From positions 3,286,001-3,350,000 of the forward strand of contig NZ_JASE01000005.1 in the NCBI RefSeq assembly GCF_000622325.1: 64,000 nucleotides of DNA, read 5' to 3'. The notes beneath the pieces were generated by a model. The model did no database searches. It was not told the DNA's origin and was given only the letters and a program-made list of their open reading frames with translations. How positions within the stretch are numbered: the stretch's first letter is position 1; every line of letters begins with the position of its first letter. A program made the position numbers and the translations under genes. This DNA is from Sulfitobacter geojensis (GTDB lineage: Bacteria; Pseudomonadota; Alphaproteobacteria; Rhodobacterales; Rhodobacteraceae). Of this stretch, positions 55,477-62,731 are shown one piece after another.

Positions 55477-55977
55477 TTACGCCCGCCCGTAGGCCTCTGC
55501 AATGGCGACCTGAAGGGCTTCTTTCGGTGTCTTGTCGCCCCAGACCTGCAATTGCAGTGCCGGATAATACCGTTCCGCCGACATCACCGCCGCGCCGATC
55601 ATTGTGTCGATCTGTTCGGCACTGGCGTCCACACCGCCGGAACACACCAGCCCGTACCGGTAAACCATCAGCTTTTGTTCTGCCCAATAGGTGAACGCAC
55701 CCGCCCAGCACTGGTCATTCACATCATTCAACAATTCAAACAGCCCCGCCATCTTTTCTTCCGGCGGGTCCATCTCGAATGTGCAGATCAGGCGAAGCGT
55801 TTCATCATATGCCGACCACGCCAGCGTGATGGCATATGTCCGCCATTGCCCCTCTACGGACATGGCGATCTGTTCATCCGATATCCGGTCAAAGTCCCAG
55901 TCGTGATAGGCCGCCAAATTCTCGACGATATCAATCGGATGGATTTCTTCTTCAAGGTACTGCTCGGTCAGGGCCAT
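55477..55977 (-). CDS. YbjN-domain protein
   Basis: 166 residues. The YbjN fold (type III secretion chaperone-like alpha/beta) runs about residues 20-150: EIHPIDIVENLAAYHDWDFDRISDEQIAMSVEGQWRTYAITLAW and LLNDVNDQCWAGAFTYWAEQKLMVYRYGL. Family members in alphaproteobacteria have no agreed biochemical role, and in enterics YbjN affects stress and motility regulation. AGAGG before the ATG at 55977 decides the start. It lies 31 bp from proC on the same strand. Confidence 0.9.
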   Translation of the reverse strand: MALTEQYLEEEIHPIDIVENLAAYHDWDFDRISDEQIAMSVEGQWRTYAITLAWSAYDETLRLICTFEMDPPEEKMAGLFELLNDVNDQCWAGAFTYWAEQKLMVYRYGLVCSGGVDASAEQIDTMIGAAVMSAERYYPALQLQVWGDKTPKEALQVAIAEAYGRA

Positions 55978-56276
55978 TTTGACACCTCTGTTTTTGTCTC
56001 CAGATCCGGCGCGGTTATCCACACCAAACTTGGACGCCTCCACAACAGGCCGTTGGTCACCCAACCGCCCATACAAGATATGGTGGGCCTAGGGTGCCAA
56101 TCTGGCAACCCCCTTTTCTGGGGATAACTGCAATATCTTGTGGAGAAAGCGCCAGATCACCCGAAAACACCACCATATAGGGCGTTCCGGCGTCCGACTT
56201 CACCGTGCTGTTAAGCTCAAAAGCACGGGATCAACTGCTTGCTGCGGCCCGCGTTTCCCCGCGCCGCAGCAGCGCA
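55978..56276. other. Gap with an exact DnaA box and a nested inverted repeat
   Basis: 299 bp with no supported gene. TTATCCACA (56015-56023) is a perfect DnaA box; CTTGTGGAGAA (56138-56148) contains a one-mismatch box in the opposite sense. ACAAGATAT (56073-56081) pairs with ATATCTTGT (56133-56141), enclosing GGGTGCCA/TGGCAACCC (about 56091-56110). Function unknown; it could be a regulatory region or a leader RNA of the YbjN gene. Confidence 0.5.
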
Positions 56277-56522
56277 TTAACCTTTGGACGCGTCCATCGC
56301 ATCCAGCCGCGCCTTCAGCGCTTCGTTCTCTTCGCGCGCTTTTTGCGCCATCGCACGCACCGCATCGAACTCTTCGCGGGTCACAAAATCGCGATCCGCC
56401 AGCCAGCGGTCCATCATGCCTTTCAGGGCATTCTCGGCCTCGTCTTTGGCCCCCTGCGCCACGCCCATTGCGTTTGTCATCATCTGGGACATGTCGTCGA
56501 AAAACTTGTTACGGGTTTGCAT
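56277..56522 (-). CDS. ubiK: Ubiquinone biosynthesis accessory factor UbiK (BMFP domain)
   Basis: 81 residues, matching UbiK/YqiC length. It has RNKFFDDMSQMMTNAMGVAQGAKDEAENALKGMMDRWL followed by the heptad coiled coil EEFDAVRAMAQKAREENEALKARLDAM, the BMFP architecture. UbiK trimerises at the membrane and helps the UbiJ/UbiB quinone complex. It is placed 93 bp from the divergent lgt gene. Confidence 0.9.
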   Translation of the reverse strand: MQTRNKFFDDMSQMMTNAMGVAQGAKDEAENALKGMMDRWLADRDFVTREEFDAVRAMAQKAREENEALKARLDAMDASKG

Positions 56523-56615
56523 ATTGGCCTCCGGGCGTTGCTCGATCCCTATATGGGGTCTCGGGCGCGCTCAGGCAAGGTTGACATCCCGTGACAACCC
56601 GTCTCAATCACCGCT

Positions 56616-57500
56616 ATGAACGCAATACTCTCCTTTCCCGATATCTCGCCCGAGATATTTTCCGTCACCCTGTTCGGCACGGTATTTACCCTGCGCTGGT
56701 ACGCGCTGGCCTACATCGTCGGCATTCTGCTGGGCTGGCGGCTTGTTGTCGCCGCCGCGCGCACGCCGCGCTTGTGGCGCAATGATCAACCCGTCATGAC
56801 CCCCGGCAAGATCGAGGATCTGCTGTTCTGGGTCATCCTTGGCGTAATCCTTGGCGGGCGGCTGGGATATGTCGTGTTCTATCAACTCGGCTATTACCTC
56901 TCCAATCCCATGCGCGTGCTGCAACTTTGGGAGGGCGGCATGTCCTTTCACGGCGGGGCCATCGGTGTCATTCTGGCCGCCTTCTTTTTCACCAAACGCT
57001 ACAAACTGGAAACCCTTTCCGTGGGCGATCTGGTCGCGCTTGGCCTTGCCCCCGGTCTGTTTCTGGGACGCATCGCGAACTTTATCAACGCCGAGCTTTG
57101 GGGCCGCCCGACCGATCTGCCATGGGGCGTCGCGTTTCCCACGCAGGCCGCGCAATACTGCCCCGACATTGTCGGCCTCTGCGCCCGTCACCCTTCCCAG
57201 CTTTATGAAGCCCTGCTTGAGGGGCTCGTCCTTGGCGCAGTCCTGATCTGGCTGGTCTGGCGGCGCGGTGCTTTCAAACTGCCCGGTCTGGTGATGGGCG
57301 TGTTTCTGGCCGGATATGGCGCGGCGCGCTTCCTTGTTGAATTCGTGCGCCAGCCCGATGCCCAGTTCGTATCGGACGGCAACCCCTTGGGGCTGGCGCT
57401 GCAATCAGGCGGCTACGGGCTGACCATGGGGCAGCTCTTGTGCATTCCGATGGTGCTGGTCGGGCTGTTCTTTATCCTGCGGGCCCGCCGTTCGGCATGA
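56616..57500 (+). CDS. lgt: Prolipoprotein diacylglyceryl transferase
   Basis: 294 residues, inner membrane with about seven hydrophobic segments. It transfers diacylglycerol from phosphatidylglycerol to the lipobox Cys. Catalytic stretches: [30 protein letters not shown] (H-G-G motif), [25 protein letters not shown] (signature) and [14 protein letters not shown]. Its stop overlaps the next gene (ATGA), giving lgt-midA-pgeF. SD is weak. Confidence 0.97.
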   Translation: MNAILSFPDISPEIFSVTLFGTVFTLRWYALAYIVGILLGWRLVVAAARTPRLWRNDQPVMTPGKIEDLLFWVILGVILGGRLGYVVFYQLGYYLSNPMRVLQLWEGGMSFHGGAIGVILAAFFFTKRYKLETLSVGDLVALGLAPGLFLGRIANFINAELWGRPTDLPWGVAFPTQAAQYCPDIVGLCARHPSQLYEALLEGLVLGAVLIWLVWRRGAFKLPGLVMGVFLAGYGAARFLVEFVRQPDAQFVSDGNPLGLALQSGGYGLTMGQLLCIPMVLVGLFFILRARRSA

Positions 57501-58558
57501 GCTTGCACAACCACATCGTAGCGCGGATCGCAGCACAGGGGCCGATGCGCATCGACGAATACATGACCACCTGCCTGCTGCATCCGAGCATGGGTTATTA
57601 CACCACCCGCGATCCTTTCGGCGCCGGTGGGGATTTCATCACCGCGCCGGAAATCAGCCAGATGTTCGGGGAACTCATCGGTCTTTGCATTGCGCAAACC
57701 TGGCTGGATCAGGGATCACCGGCCGCCTTCACCCTGGCCGAGCTGGGACCGGGGCGCGGCACTTTAATGGCGGACGCCCTGCGCGCCTGTCGCGCTGTAC
57801 CGGGATTCGTTGAAGCGGCGCAAATCACCTTGATTGAGGCCTCGCCCCCCCTGCGCAAGATCCAGACCGAAAACTTGGCCGGTTACAAGCTGGCCTTCGC
57901 CGACACGCCAGAGGACCTGCCGGAACGTCCCCTCTACCTCATCGCGAACGAATTTTTCGATGCCCTGCCAATCCGCCAGTTTCTGCGCGATGGCGACGGC
58001 TGGCGGGAACGGCAGGTGGGCTTGGAGGACAAAACGCTGACCTTCGGCCTTGCGCCCGCCCAACCGCAACCGGCCCTCAACGCGCGTCTGGCGGATACCA
58101 CAGACGGCGATCTTGTCGAAAGCTGCGCGGCTGTTGCACCGGTAATGGACGCTGTTGCTGCGCGCATCACCGCGCATGGCGGTATGGCGCTGATCATCGA
58201 TTATGGCGACTGGCACCAGACCGGCGATACCTTGCAGGCGCTGCGCAAACACCAAAAGGTATCGCCGCTGGACTGCCCCGGCGATGCGGATCTGACGGCG
58301 CATGTCGATTTCGAAGCCATCGCGCAGGCCGCGCCTTCTTGCGCCCATTCCGCCCTCACCCCCCAAGGGGTGTTTCTGGAACGCCTCGGCATTACACAGC
58401 GTGCGCAAAACCTTGCCGCAAAACTGACCGGTGCGGCGTTGCAATCCCATATCGCGGCGCATCACCGGTTGACGCACCCCACAGAAATGGGAAATCTGTT
58501 CAAGGTAATGGCACTTTATCCGCAAGGCGGTGCCCCCCCTCCCGGAGTGGACCCATGA
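57497..58558 (+). CDS. MidA/NDUFAF7-family SAM-dependent methyltransferase
   Basis: 353 residues. The SAM-binding loop is [19 protein letters not shown], with [26 protein letters not shown] at the N-terminus and [17 protein letters not shown] near the middle, typical of MidA. The mitochondrial homolog methylates an Arg of complex I subunit NDUFS2, so a role in NADH dehydrogenase assembly is likely but inferred. It is coupled by ATGA overlaps to lgt and pgeF. Confidence 0.92.
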   Translation: MSLHNHIVARIAAQGPMRIDEYMTTCLLHPSMGYYTTRDPFGAGGDFITAPEISQMFGELIGLCIAQTWLDQGSPAAFTLAELGPGRGTLMADALRACRAVPGFVEAAQITLIEASPPLRKIQTENLAGYKLAFADTPEDLPERPLYLIANEFFDALPIRQFLRDGDGWRERQVGLEDKTLTFGLAPAQPQPALNARLADTTDGDLVESCAAVAPVMDAVAARITAHGGMALIIDYGDWHQTGDTLQALRKHQKVSPLDCPGDADLTAHVDFEAIAQAAPSCAHSALTPQGVFLERLGITQRAQNLAAKLTGAALQSHIAAHHRLTHPTEMGNLFKVMALYPQGGAPPPGVDP

Positions 58559-59310
58559 CACTCGAAATCCTGACCTCTGATCACCTCGGCACCACCCGAC
58601 ACGGCTTTTTCACGCGCCGCGGCGGTGCGTCCTCGGGCGTTTTTGCAGGCTTGAACTGCGGCTACGGCAGCACCGACCAGACCGACATCGTGCATATCAA
58701 CCGCGCCCGTGTGGCCGAAGCCATGGGCGTGGCGGCCGATCATCTGGTTGGGGTGCATCAAATCCATTCCGCCGCTGTCATCGACGTGACCGGCCCGATG
58801 CCTGACAAACCCAAAGCGGACGCAATGGTCACCAAGACCCCCGGCGTCGCCCTGTCGGTGCTGTCTGCCGATTGTCAGCCGGTGCTTTTTGCCGACCCGC
58901 AGGCAGGTGTCATCGGTGCCGCCCACGCCGGATGGCGCGGTGCGCTGGATGGCGTCCTTGATGCCACCATCGACGCGATGGAAGGTCTGGGTGCCGATCG
59001 CAAGAATATCGCGGCGGTCATCGGTCCCTGCATCAGTCAGGGCGCTTATGAGGTCGGCCCCGAATTTTTCGAAGACTTCCTTGCTCAGGACAGGGGCTTC
59101 GACCGGTTCTTTGCGCAAGGGAAAGGCGACCGGATGCTCTTCGACCTGCCCGGCTTTGGCCTGAGCCGTCTGCGCGCGGCGGGTGTCGGCGTGGCCGAGT
59201 GGACGCGCCATTGCACCTACGCGGATGCGAACCGATTCTACTCCTATCGCCGCACCACCCACGCCAAAGAAGCCGACTATGGCCGGTTGATTGCGGCCAT
59301 CACCCTTTAG
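58555..59310 (+). CDS. pgeF: Peptidoglycan editing factor PgeF (laccase-domain protein)
   Basis: 251 residues. The multicopper-oxidase-like/YfiH fold has the His-Cys-His zinc site: HQIHSAAVI, LSADCQPVLFADPQAGVIGAAHAGWRGAL and EWTRHCTYAD. PgeF proteins remove wrongly placed L-Ser at position one of UDP-MurNAc peptides, and the family also shows adenosine/purine-nucleoside activity. It is coupled to midA by ATGA overlap. No specific SD is needed. Confidence 0.94.
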   Translation: MTLEILTSDHLGTTRHGFFTRRGGASSGVFAGLNCGYGSTDQTDIVHINRARVAEAMGVAADHLVGVHQIHSAAVIDVTGPMPDKPKADAMVTKTPGVALSVLSADCQPVLFADPQAGVIGAAHAGWRGALDGVLDATIDAMEGLGADRKNIAAVIGPCISQGAYEVGPEFFEDFLAQDRGFDRFFAQGKGDRMLFDLPGFGLSRLRAAGVGVAEWTRHCTYADANRFYSYRRTTHAKEADYGRLIAAITL

Positions 59311-59599
59311 ATCTGGGCGCAATTGGGGCGGAATTTGCCCCGCTGCCGCCCGATTGAATGCCGCTAATTTGGAAACAATCCTGAATTATCGACAGGATTA
59401 GCCAGCGCCCGGCACGAGATCGCCATAAGAAAAAGGGCTTTGGCGAAATGGGGCAGGCCCGCCACAATCTGCCTTAAATTTTCCCGAAGTTTTTTTGAAT
59501 ACCTGCGCCGCCGTCAAAAACCGGCCCGATTGAACCGTCATATTCATCCTCAAGCAAAGGGCACAAAAGCCCGCAACCAGACACATCGAGGATTGAGCC
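59311..59599. other. Intergenic region after pgeF
   Basis: 289 bp. A GGGGC/GCCCC hairpin follows the pgeF stop (about 59326-59342). A perfect 7-base inverted repeat AATCCTG/CAGGATT lies at 59377-59399. No gene is supported; the region presumably holds the promoter of the 47-residue gene. Confidence 0.4.
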
Positions 59600-59743
59600 A
59601 TGAAAACCAACACACGCTTCATCAAAGGCATCGTCGCAGCAGCTGCCAAAGAAGAAACAGTTATGCCATGGACGCGCGGCAAACGGCGCGCAGCTTTCAT
59701 CGCGAAACGCAACGACATCAAAGTGGAGCGCCGCTCCGCTTAA
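59600..59743 (+). CDS. 47-residue basic protein upstream of a Hint gene
   Basis: 47 residues, about one third basic (K/R-rich, for example WTRGKRRAAFIAKRNDIKVERR) after a hydrophobic-helical start (FIKGIVAAAAKEE). GAGG lies before the ATG and a terminator follows 120 bp later, so a real gene is likely. Similar tiny proteins occur in the roseobacter group with no function assigned. The charge suggests nucleic-acid or membrane association, but that is a guess. Confidence 0.65.
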   Translation: MKTNTRFIKGIVAAAAKEETVMPWTRGKRRAAFIAKRNDIKVERRSA

Positions 59744-59865
59744 GGCAATGCGTTTCTCCCGCGCATTGCCGCCCCCCTCTTCCCGGACAAACCTCCTCCA
59801 AGGTTCGTGGGTTAATGAGTAGCTTGGTGCCACCATCGAACGTCAAAATCTGACGGAAAACGAAC

Positions 59866-59907
59866 AAACCCTGCCTGCGTTGATTCGCACGCGGGGTTTT
59901 GTTTTTG
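59866..59907 (+). terminator. Intrinsic terminator after the 47-residue gene
   Basis: AAACCCTGC (59866-59874) pairs with GCGGGGTTT (59891-59899) with one T.G, followed by TG-TTTTTG. The flanking 381-bp stretch before the Hint gene holds only this and the promoter below. Confidence 0.75.
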
Positions 59908-60002
59908 TGCCGGAATGTGGCGGCACTGCGGCAAATTAAGGAAACAGAAAGGCGAAAGACGCCCGAATTGGCGCAAAATGCGGTCTCAATGTTGTTCAAA
60001 CT

Positions 60003-60031
60003 TTGACAATGGCGGGCAGATCAGGTGATTT
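60003..60031 (+). promoter_or_regulatory. Likely sigma-70 promoter of the Hint gene
   Basis: TTGACA (60003-60008), a 17-base spacer and TGATTT (60026-60031). The Hint start is about 94 bp further, leaving a leader with a TGTTGG/CCAACA hairpin around 60077-60094. Confidence 0.45.
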
Positions 60032-60124
60032 AGGTCCCAACGAAGAACGAAATGACATTTGTTATTTCCGTGCTTGTTGGTGGGGGCCAACACGGATGTG
60101 ACCAACCTGACAAAAGGTGATCGC

Positions 60125-60910
60125 ATGACACTGACTGCTGCTATGGGCTCGCGCCCGACCTCGACTGCCGCGAATATGCGTGGCTTTGCACCTTCCGCGC
60201 CTTCTGCGCGGGGCCTGTTGCCAGCCACCAAAATGCCGATGCGCAGCTTTGAGGTTGCCGCCTTGCGCAGTGACGATTCCCTCTACATCGGCCAAGACAA
60301 GGCACCCGCCATCCCCTTGTTCGAGAATGCGTTTTCCGCTTTCGCAAGGGGCACCCTGATTGCGACACCACACGGCGATGTGGCCGTCGAGGACCTGCAA
60401 CCGGGCGATATGGTGAACACCTCCACCGGTGAACCCGCCAAACTGGTGTGGATCGGGTCAAGCAGCTTTGTCCCCGCGGATGCGGGCCGCCGGATGCCCT
60501 TGATGCGCATTATGGCAGATACTTTTGGTCCGGGCCGCCCCAATTCATTCCTGACCGTTGGCCCCGCCGCGCGTATCCTGCACACGCCGCATCACCTGCG
60601 TTCGGAGGCAGGCGAAAAACGTATGCTGACACCGGTGCGCGAATTTCTTGATGGTGTGAATGTGATCGAGGTGGTCCCTCCGACGCCCGTTCGCTTGTTC
60701 CACATCTGTCTTGAACGCCATGCCGCGATCCGTGCCGGCGGTATCGAAATGGAAACATTTCACCCCGGTGCCAAGGCAACCCAAAACGCATCACAATCGC
60801 TGCGCGACCGGTTTTTGGGCATGTTTCCCCGGATCAGCCATACCACTGATTTCGGCCCCCTGGCGCACCCACGTGCACCCGAACAAGAAACCGGGGTCGA
60901 CGCGATCTAG
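60125..60910 (+). CDS. Hint-domain protein (hedgehog/intein fold)
   Basis: 261 residues. After a variable Ala/Ser/Pro N-terminus (about 1-70) the Hint module runs about 75-220: AFARGTLIATPHGDVAVEDLQPGDMVNTSTGEPAKLVWIG and LHTPHHLRSEAG. The usual catalytic Cys/Ser at the Hint start is Ala-Arg-Gly-Thr here (FARGTLI), so splicing activity is doubtful. Hint proteins are expanded in Rhodobacterales and usually have no known role. AAGGTGAT precedes ATG 60125. It converges with the Lrp gene across a 9-bp hairpin. Confidence 0.88.
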   Translation: MTLTAAMGSRPTSTAANMRGFAPSAPSARGLLPATKMPMRSFEVAALRSDDSLYIGQDKAPAIPLFENAFSAFARGTLIATPHGDVAVEDLQPGDMVNTSTGEPAKLVWIGSSSFVPADAGRRMPLMRIMADTFGPGRPNSFLTVGPAARILHTPHHLRSEAGEKRMLTPVREFLDGVNVIEVVPPTPVRLFHICLERHAAIRAGGIEMETFHPGAKATQNASQSLRDRFLGMFPRISHTTDFGPLAHPRAPEQETGVDAI

Positions 60911-60927
60911 CGGATCACCTGCGCGAT

Positions 60928-60955
60928 GGCCCTCTGTTCCCTCCGTCAGGGGGCC
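60928..60955. terminator. Hairpin between the convergent Hint and Lrp genes
   Basis: GGCCCTCTG (60928-60936) pairs with CAGGGGGCC (60947-60955) with one T.G, overlapping the Lrp stop. It lacks a long T-run, so termination would rely partly on the stem. Confidence 0.45.
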
Positions 60956-61446
60956 ACTTCAAGCCGCTTTTCCAGCACGTCAAACGGCACGCCGGGTTCA
61001 TCTTTAGCACAGCGGATCACCAATGACGTCTTGACGCTTTCGACATTTGGCGTCGTCAACAGGTCACCGGTCAGAAAGCTTTGGAACGACGACAGGTCCG
61101 GTGCCACACATTTCAGCACAAAATCGACCTCGCCGTTCAGCATGTGACACTCGCGTACCAACGGCCATTCGCGGCATTTCTGTTCAAAGGCGCTCAGGTC
61201 CGCTTCGGCTTGGGAATGCAAACCGACCATAGCAAAAACCTGCACCTCGAACCCCAATCCGCGCACATCGACATCGGCGTGATAACCACGGATAAAACCC
61301 TGTTCTTCCAATGTACGCACACGGCGCAAACAGGGCGGCGCGGAAATCCCGACCCTTTTGGCCAGCTCCACATTCGTCATCCGTCCGTCTGCCTGCAACT
61401 CGGCCAGAATTTTCCGGTCAATCGGATCAAGCCGTAAACCTGCCAT
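60946..61446 (-). CDS. Lrp/AsnC-family regulator
   Basis: 166 residues. The AsnC HTH starts RLDPIDRKILAELQADGRMTNVELAKRVGISAPPCLRRVRTLEEQGFIRGYHADVD. The RAM ligand-binding domain follows (VQVFAMVGLHSQAEADLSAFEQKCREWPLVRECHMLNGEVDFVLKCV). Such octameric regulators sense amino acids. It is divergent from trxB, and two GCGCAATATT direct repeats lie in the shared gap, so autoregulation is likely. It could also act on trxB. Confidence 0.94.
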   Translation of the reverse strand: MAGLRLDPIDRKILAELQADGRMTNVELAKRVGISAPPCLRRVRTLEEQGFIRGYHADVDVRGLGFEVQVFAMVGLHSQAEADLSAFEQKCREWPLVRECHMLNGEVDFVLKCVAPDLSSFQSFLTGDLLTTPNVESVKTSLVIRCAKDEPGVPFDVLEKRLEVAP

Positions 61447-61494
61447 CGAATTTCCTCTTTGAATTTGCGATTCTTATAACAGCGACGCGGGCAG

Positions 61495-61525
61495 GCGCAA
61501 TATTATTACGCCTCAGCGCAATATT
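61495..61525. promoter_or_regulatory. Lrp-type operator pair in the lrp-trxB gap
   Basis: GCGCAATATT occurs twice, at 61495-61504 and 61516-61525, spaced 21 bp (two turns). The first is followed by ATTACGC, giving AATATTATT, the AT core of the Lrp consensus. Confidence 0.5.
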
Positions 61526-61661
61526 CTATCTAGCACGCGTTCGCCCTCTTGCCAGAGGGGCGGGCATCTCCCCCAATACAGCAGGTGTTGAGGGGGGTTT
61601 AAGATGGCGACCTGCGCGTCTATATCAGGCGGGCCGCAAACATATTTATCGGGGGTGCCAG

Positions 61662-62672
61662 ATGGCCGAGACACGTAAAACCAAGGTTCTGATCATCGGC
61701 TCCGGCCCTGCGGGATACACCGCAGGCGTCTACGCCAGCCGCGCCATGGTGGAGCCCATTCTGGTACAAGGCATCGAACCGGGTGGTCAGTTGACCACAA
61801 CAACCGAAGTCGAAAACTGGCCCGGCGACAGCGAAGTTCAGGGCCCCGATCTGATGATCCGCATGGAAGCCCACGCCAAAGCAATGGGCACCGAAATCAT
61901 CGGCGACATCATCACTGATCTGGACCTGTCCAGCCGCCCGTTCCACGCCAAAGGCGACAGCGGCACGACCTATGTGGCCGATTCCGTGATCCTTGCCACT
62001 GGTGCGCGCGCCAAATGGCTGGGGCTTGAGACAGAAGAGAAATTCAAAGGCTTCGGCGTGTCCGCCTGTGCCACCTGCGACGGCTTCTTTTATCGCGGTC
62101 AGGAAATTGTCGTGATCGGTGGCGGCAACACCGCCGTCGAAGAAGCGCTGTTTCTGACCAACTTTGCCTCCAAGGTCACATTGATCCACCGCCGCGACGA
62201 ATTGCGCGCGGAAAAGATCCTGATCGACCGTCTGGAAAAGAACCCCAAAATCGTGCCCCTGTGGTTCCACGAACTTGACGAAGTCTACGGCAGTGAAAAC
62301 CCGCTGGGCGTTGAAGGTGTGAAAGTCAAACACACCAAAACCGGCGAAATCACCGACATCCCGTGCAAAGGCGTCTTTGTCGCCATCGGCCATGCGCCCG
62401 CCAACGAATTGGTCAAGGACACGCTTGAAACCCACATGGGCGGTTATGTCGTGACCAAACCCGACAGCACGGAAACCTCCATCCCCGGCGTTTTTGCCGC
62501 GGGCGATCTGACCGACCATAAATACCGTCAGGCGGTCACATCCGCCGGTATGGGCTGTATGGCCGCGCTGGAGGCCGAACGTTTTCTGGCCGAAGTCGGT
62601 GACGATGACGACAGCCCGGTCGACAAGGAAATCACTCTGCCGCTGGGGCACGGCGCCGAGGTTGCACAGTAG
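61662..62672 (+). CDS. trxB: Thioredoxin-disulfide reductase
   Basis: 336 residues. A FAD/NADPH enzyme that reduces thioredoxin. FAD-binding VLIIGSGPAGYTAGVYASRA at the start, the redox-active pair in SACATCDGFFYRG (CATC), the NADPH loop VIGGGNTAVEEALFLTNFASKVTLIHRRDELRA, and the terminal FAD motif GVFAAGDLTDHKYRQAVTSAGMGCMAALEAE. A long leader of 200 bp holds the divergent Lrp sites. It ends in a strong hairpin before the cyclase gene. Confidence 0.97.
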   Translation: MAETRKTKVLIIGSGPAGYTAGVYASRAMVEPILVQGIEPGGQLTTTTEVENWPGDSEVQGPDLMIRMEAHAKAMGTEIIGDIITDLDLSSRPFHAKGDSGTTYVADSVILATGARAKWLGLETEEKFKGFGVSACATCDGFFYRGQEIVVIGGGNTAVEEALFLTNFASKVTLIHRRDELRAEKILIDRLEKNPKIVPLWFHELDEVYGSENPLGVEGVKVKHTKTGEITDIPCKGVFVAIGHAPANELVKDTLETHMGGYVVTKPDSTETSIPGVFAAGDLTDHKYRQAVTSAGMGCMAALEAERFLAEVGDDDDSPVDKEITLPLGHGAEVAQ

Positions 62673-62685
62673 CCATCGCTTGACG

Positions 62686-62724
62686 CCCCCTCTATCGCCG
62701 CCCAAAGTCAGGCGGTAGCGGGGG
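62686..62724 (+). promoter_or_regulatory. Hairpin covering the cyclase ribosome binding site
   Basis: CTATCGCC (62692-62699) pairs with GGCGGTAG (62711-62718), and CCCCC (62686-62690) with GGGGG (62720-62724) across one mismatch. GGGGGA, the SD of the cyclase at 62732, lies within the right arm. Confidence 0.5.
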
Positions 62725-62731
62725 ACAACCT

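Noticed and set aside
55978-56276. Chromosome origin of replication
   Set aside because: Only one perfect DnaA box plus one near-match, no AT-rich unwinding region and none of the usual origin neighbours (dnaA, parAB, gidA, hemE).
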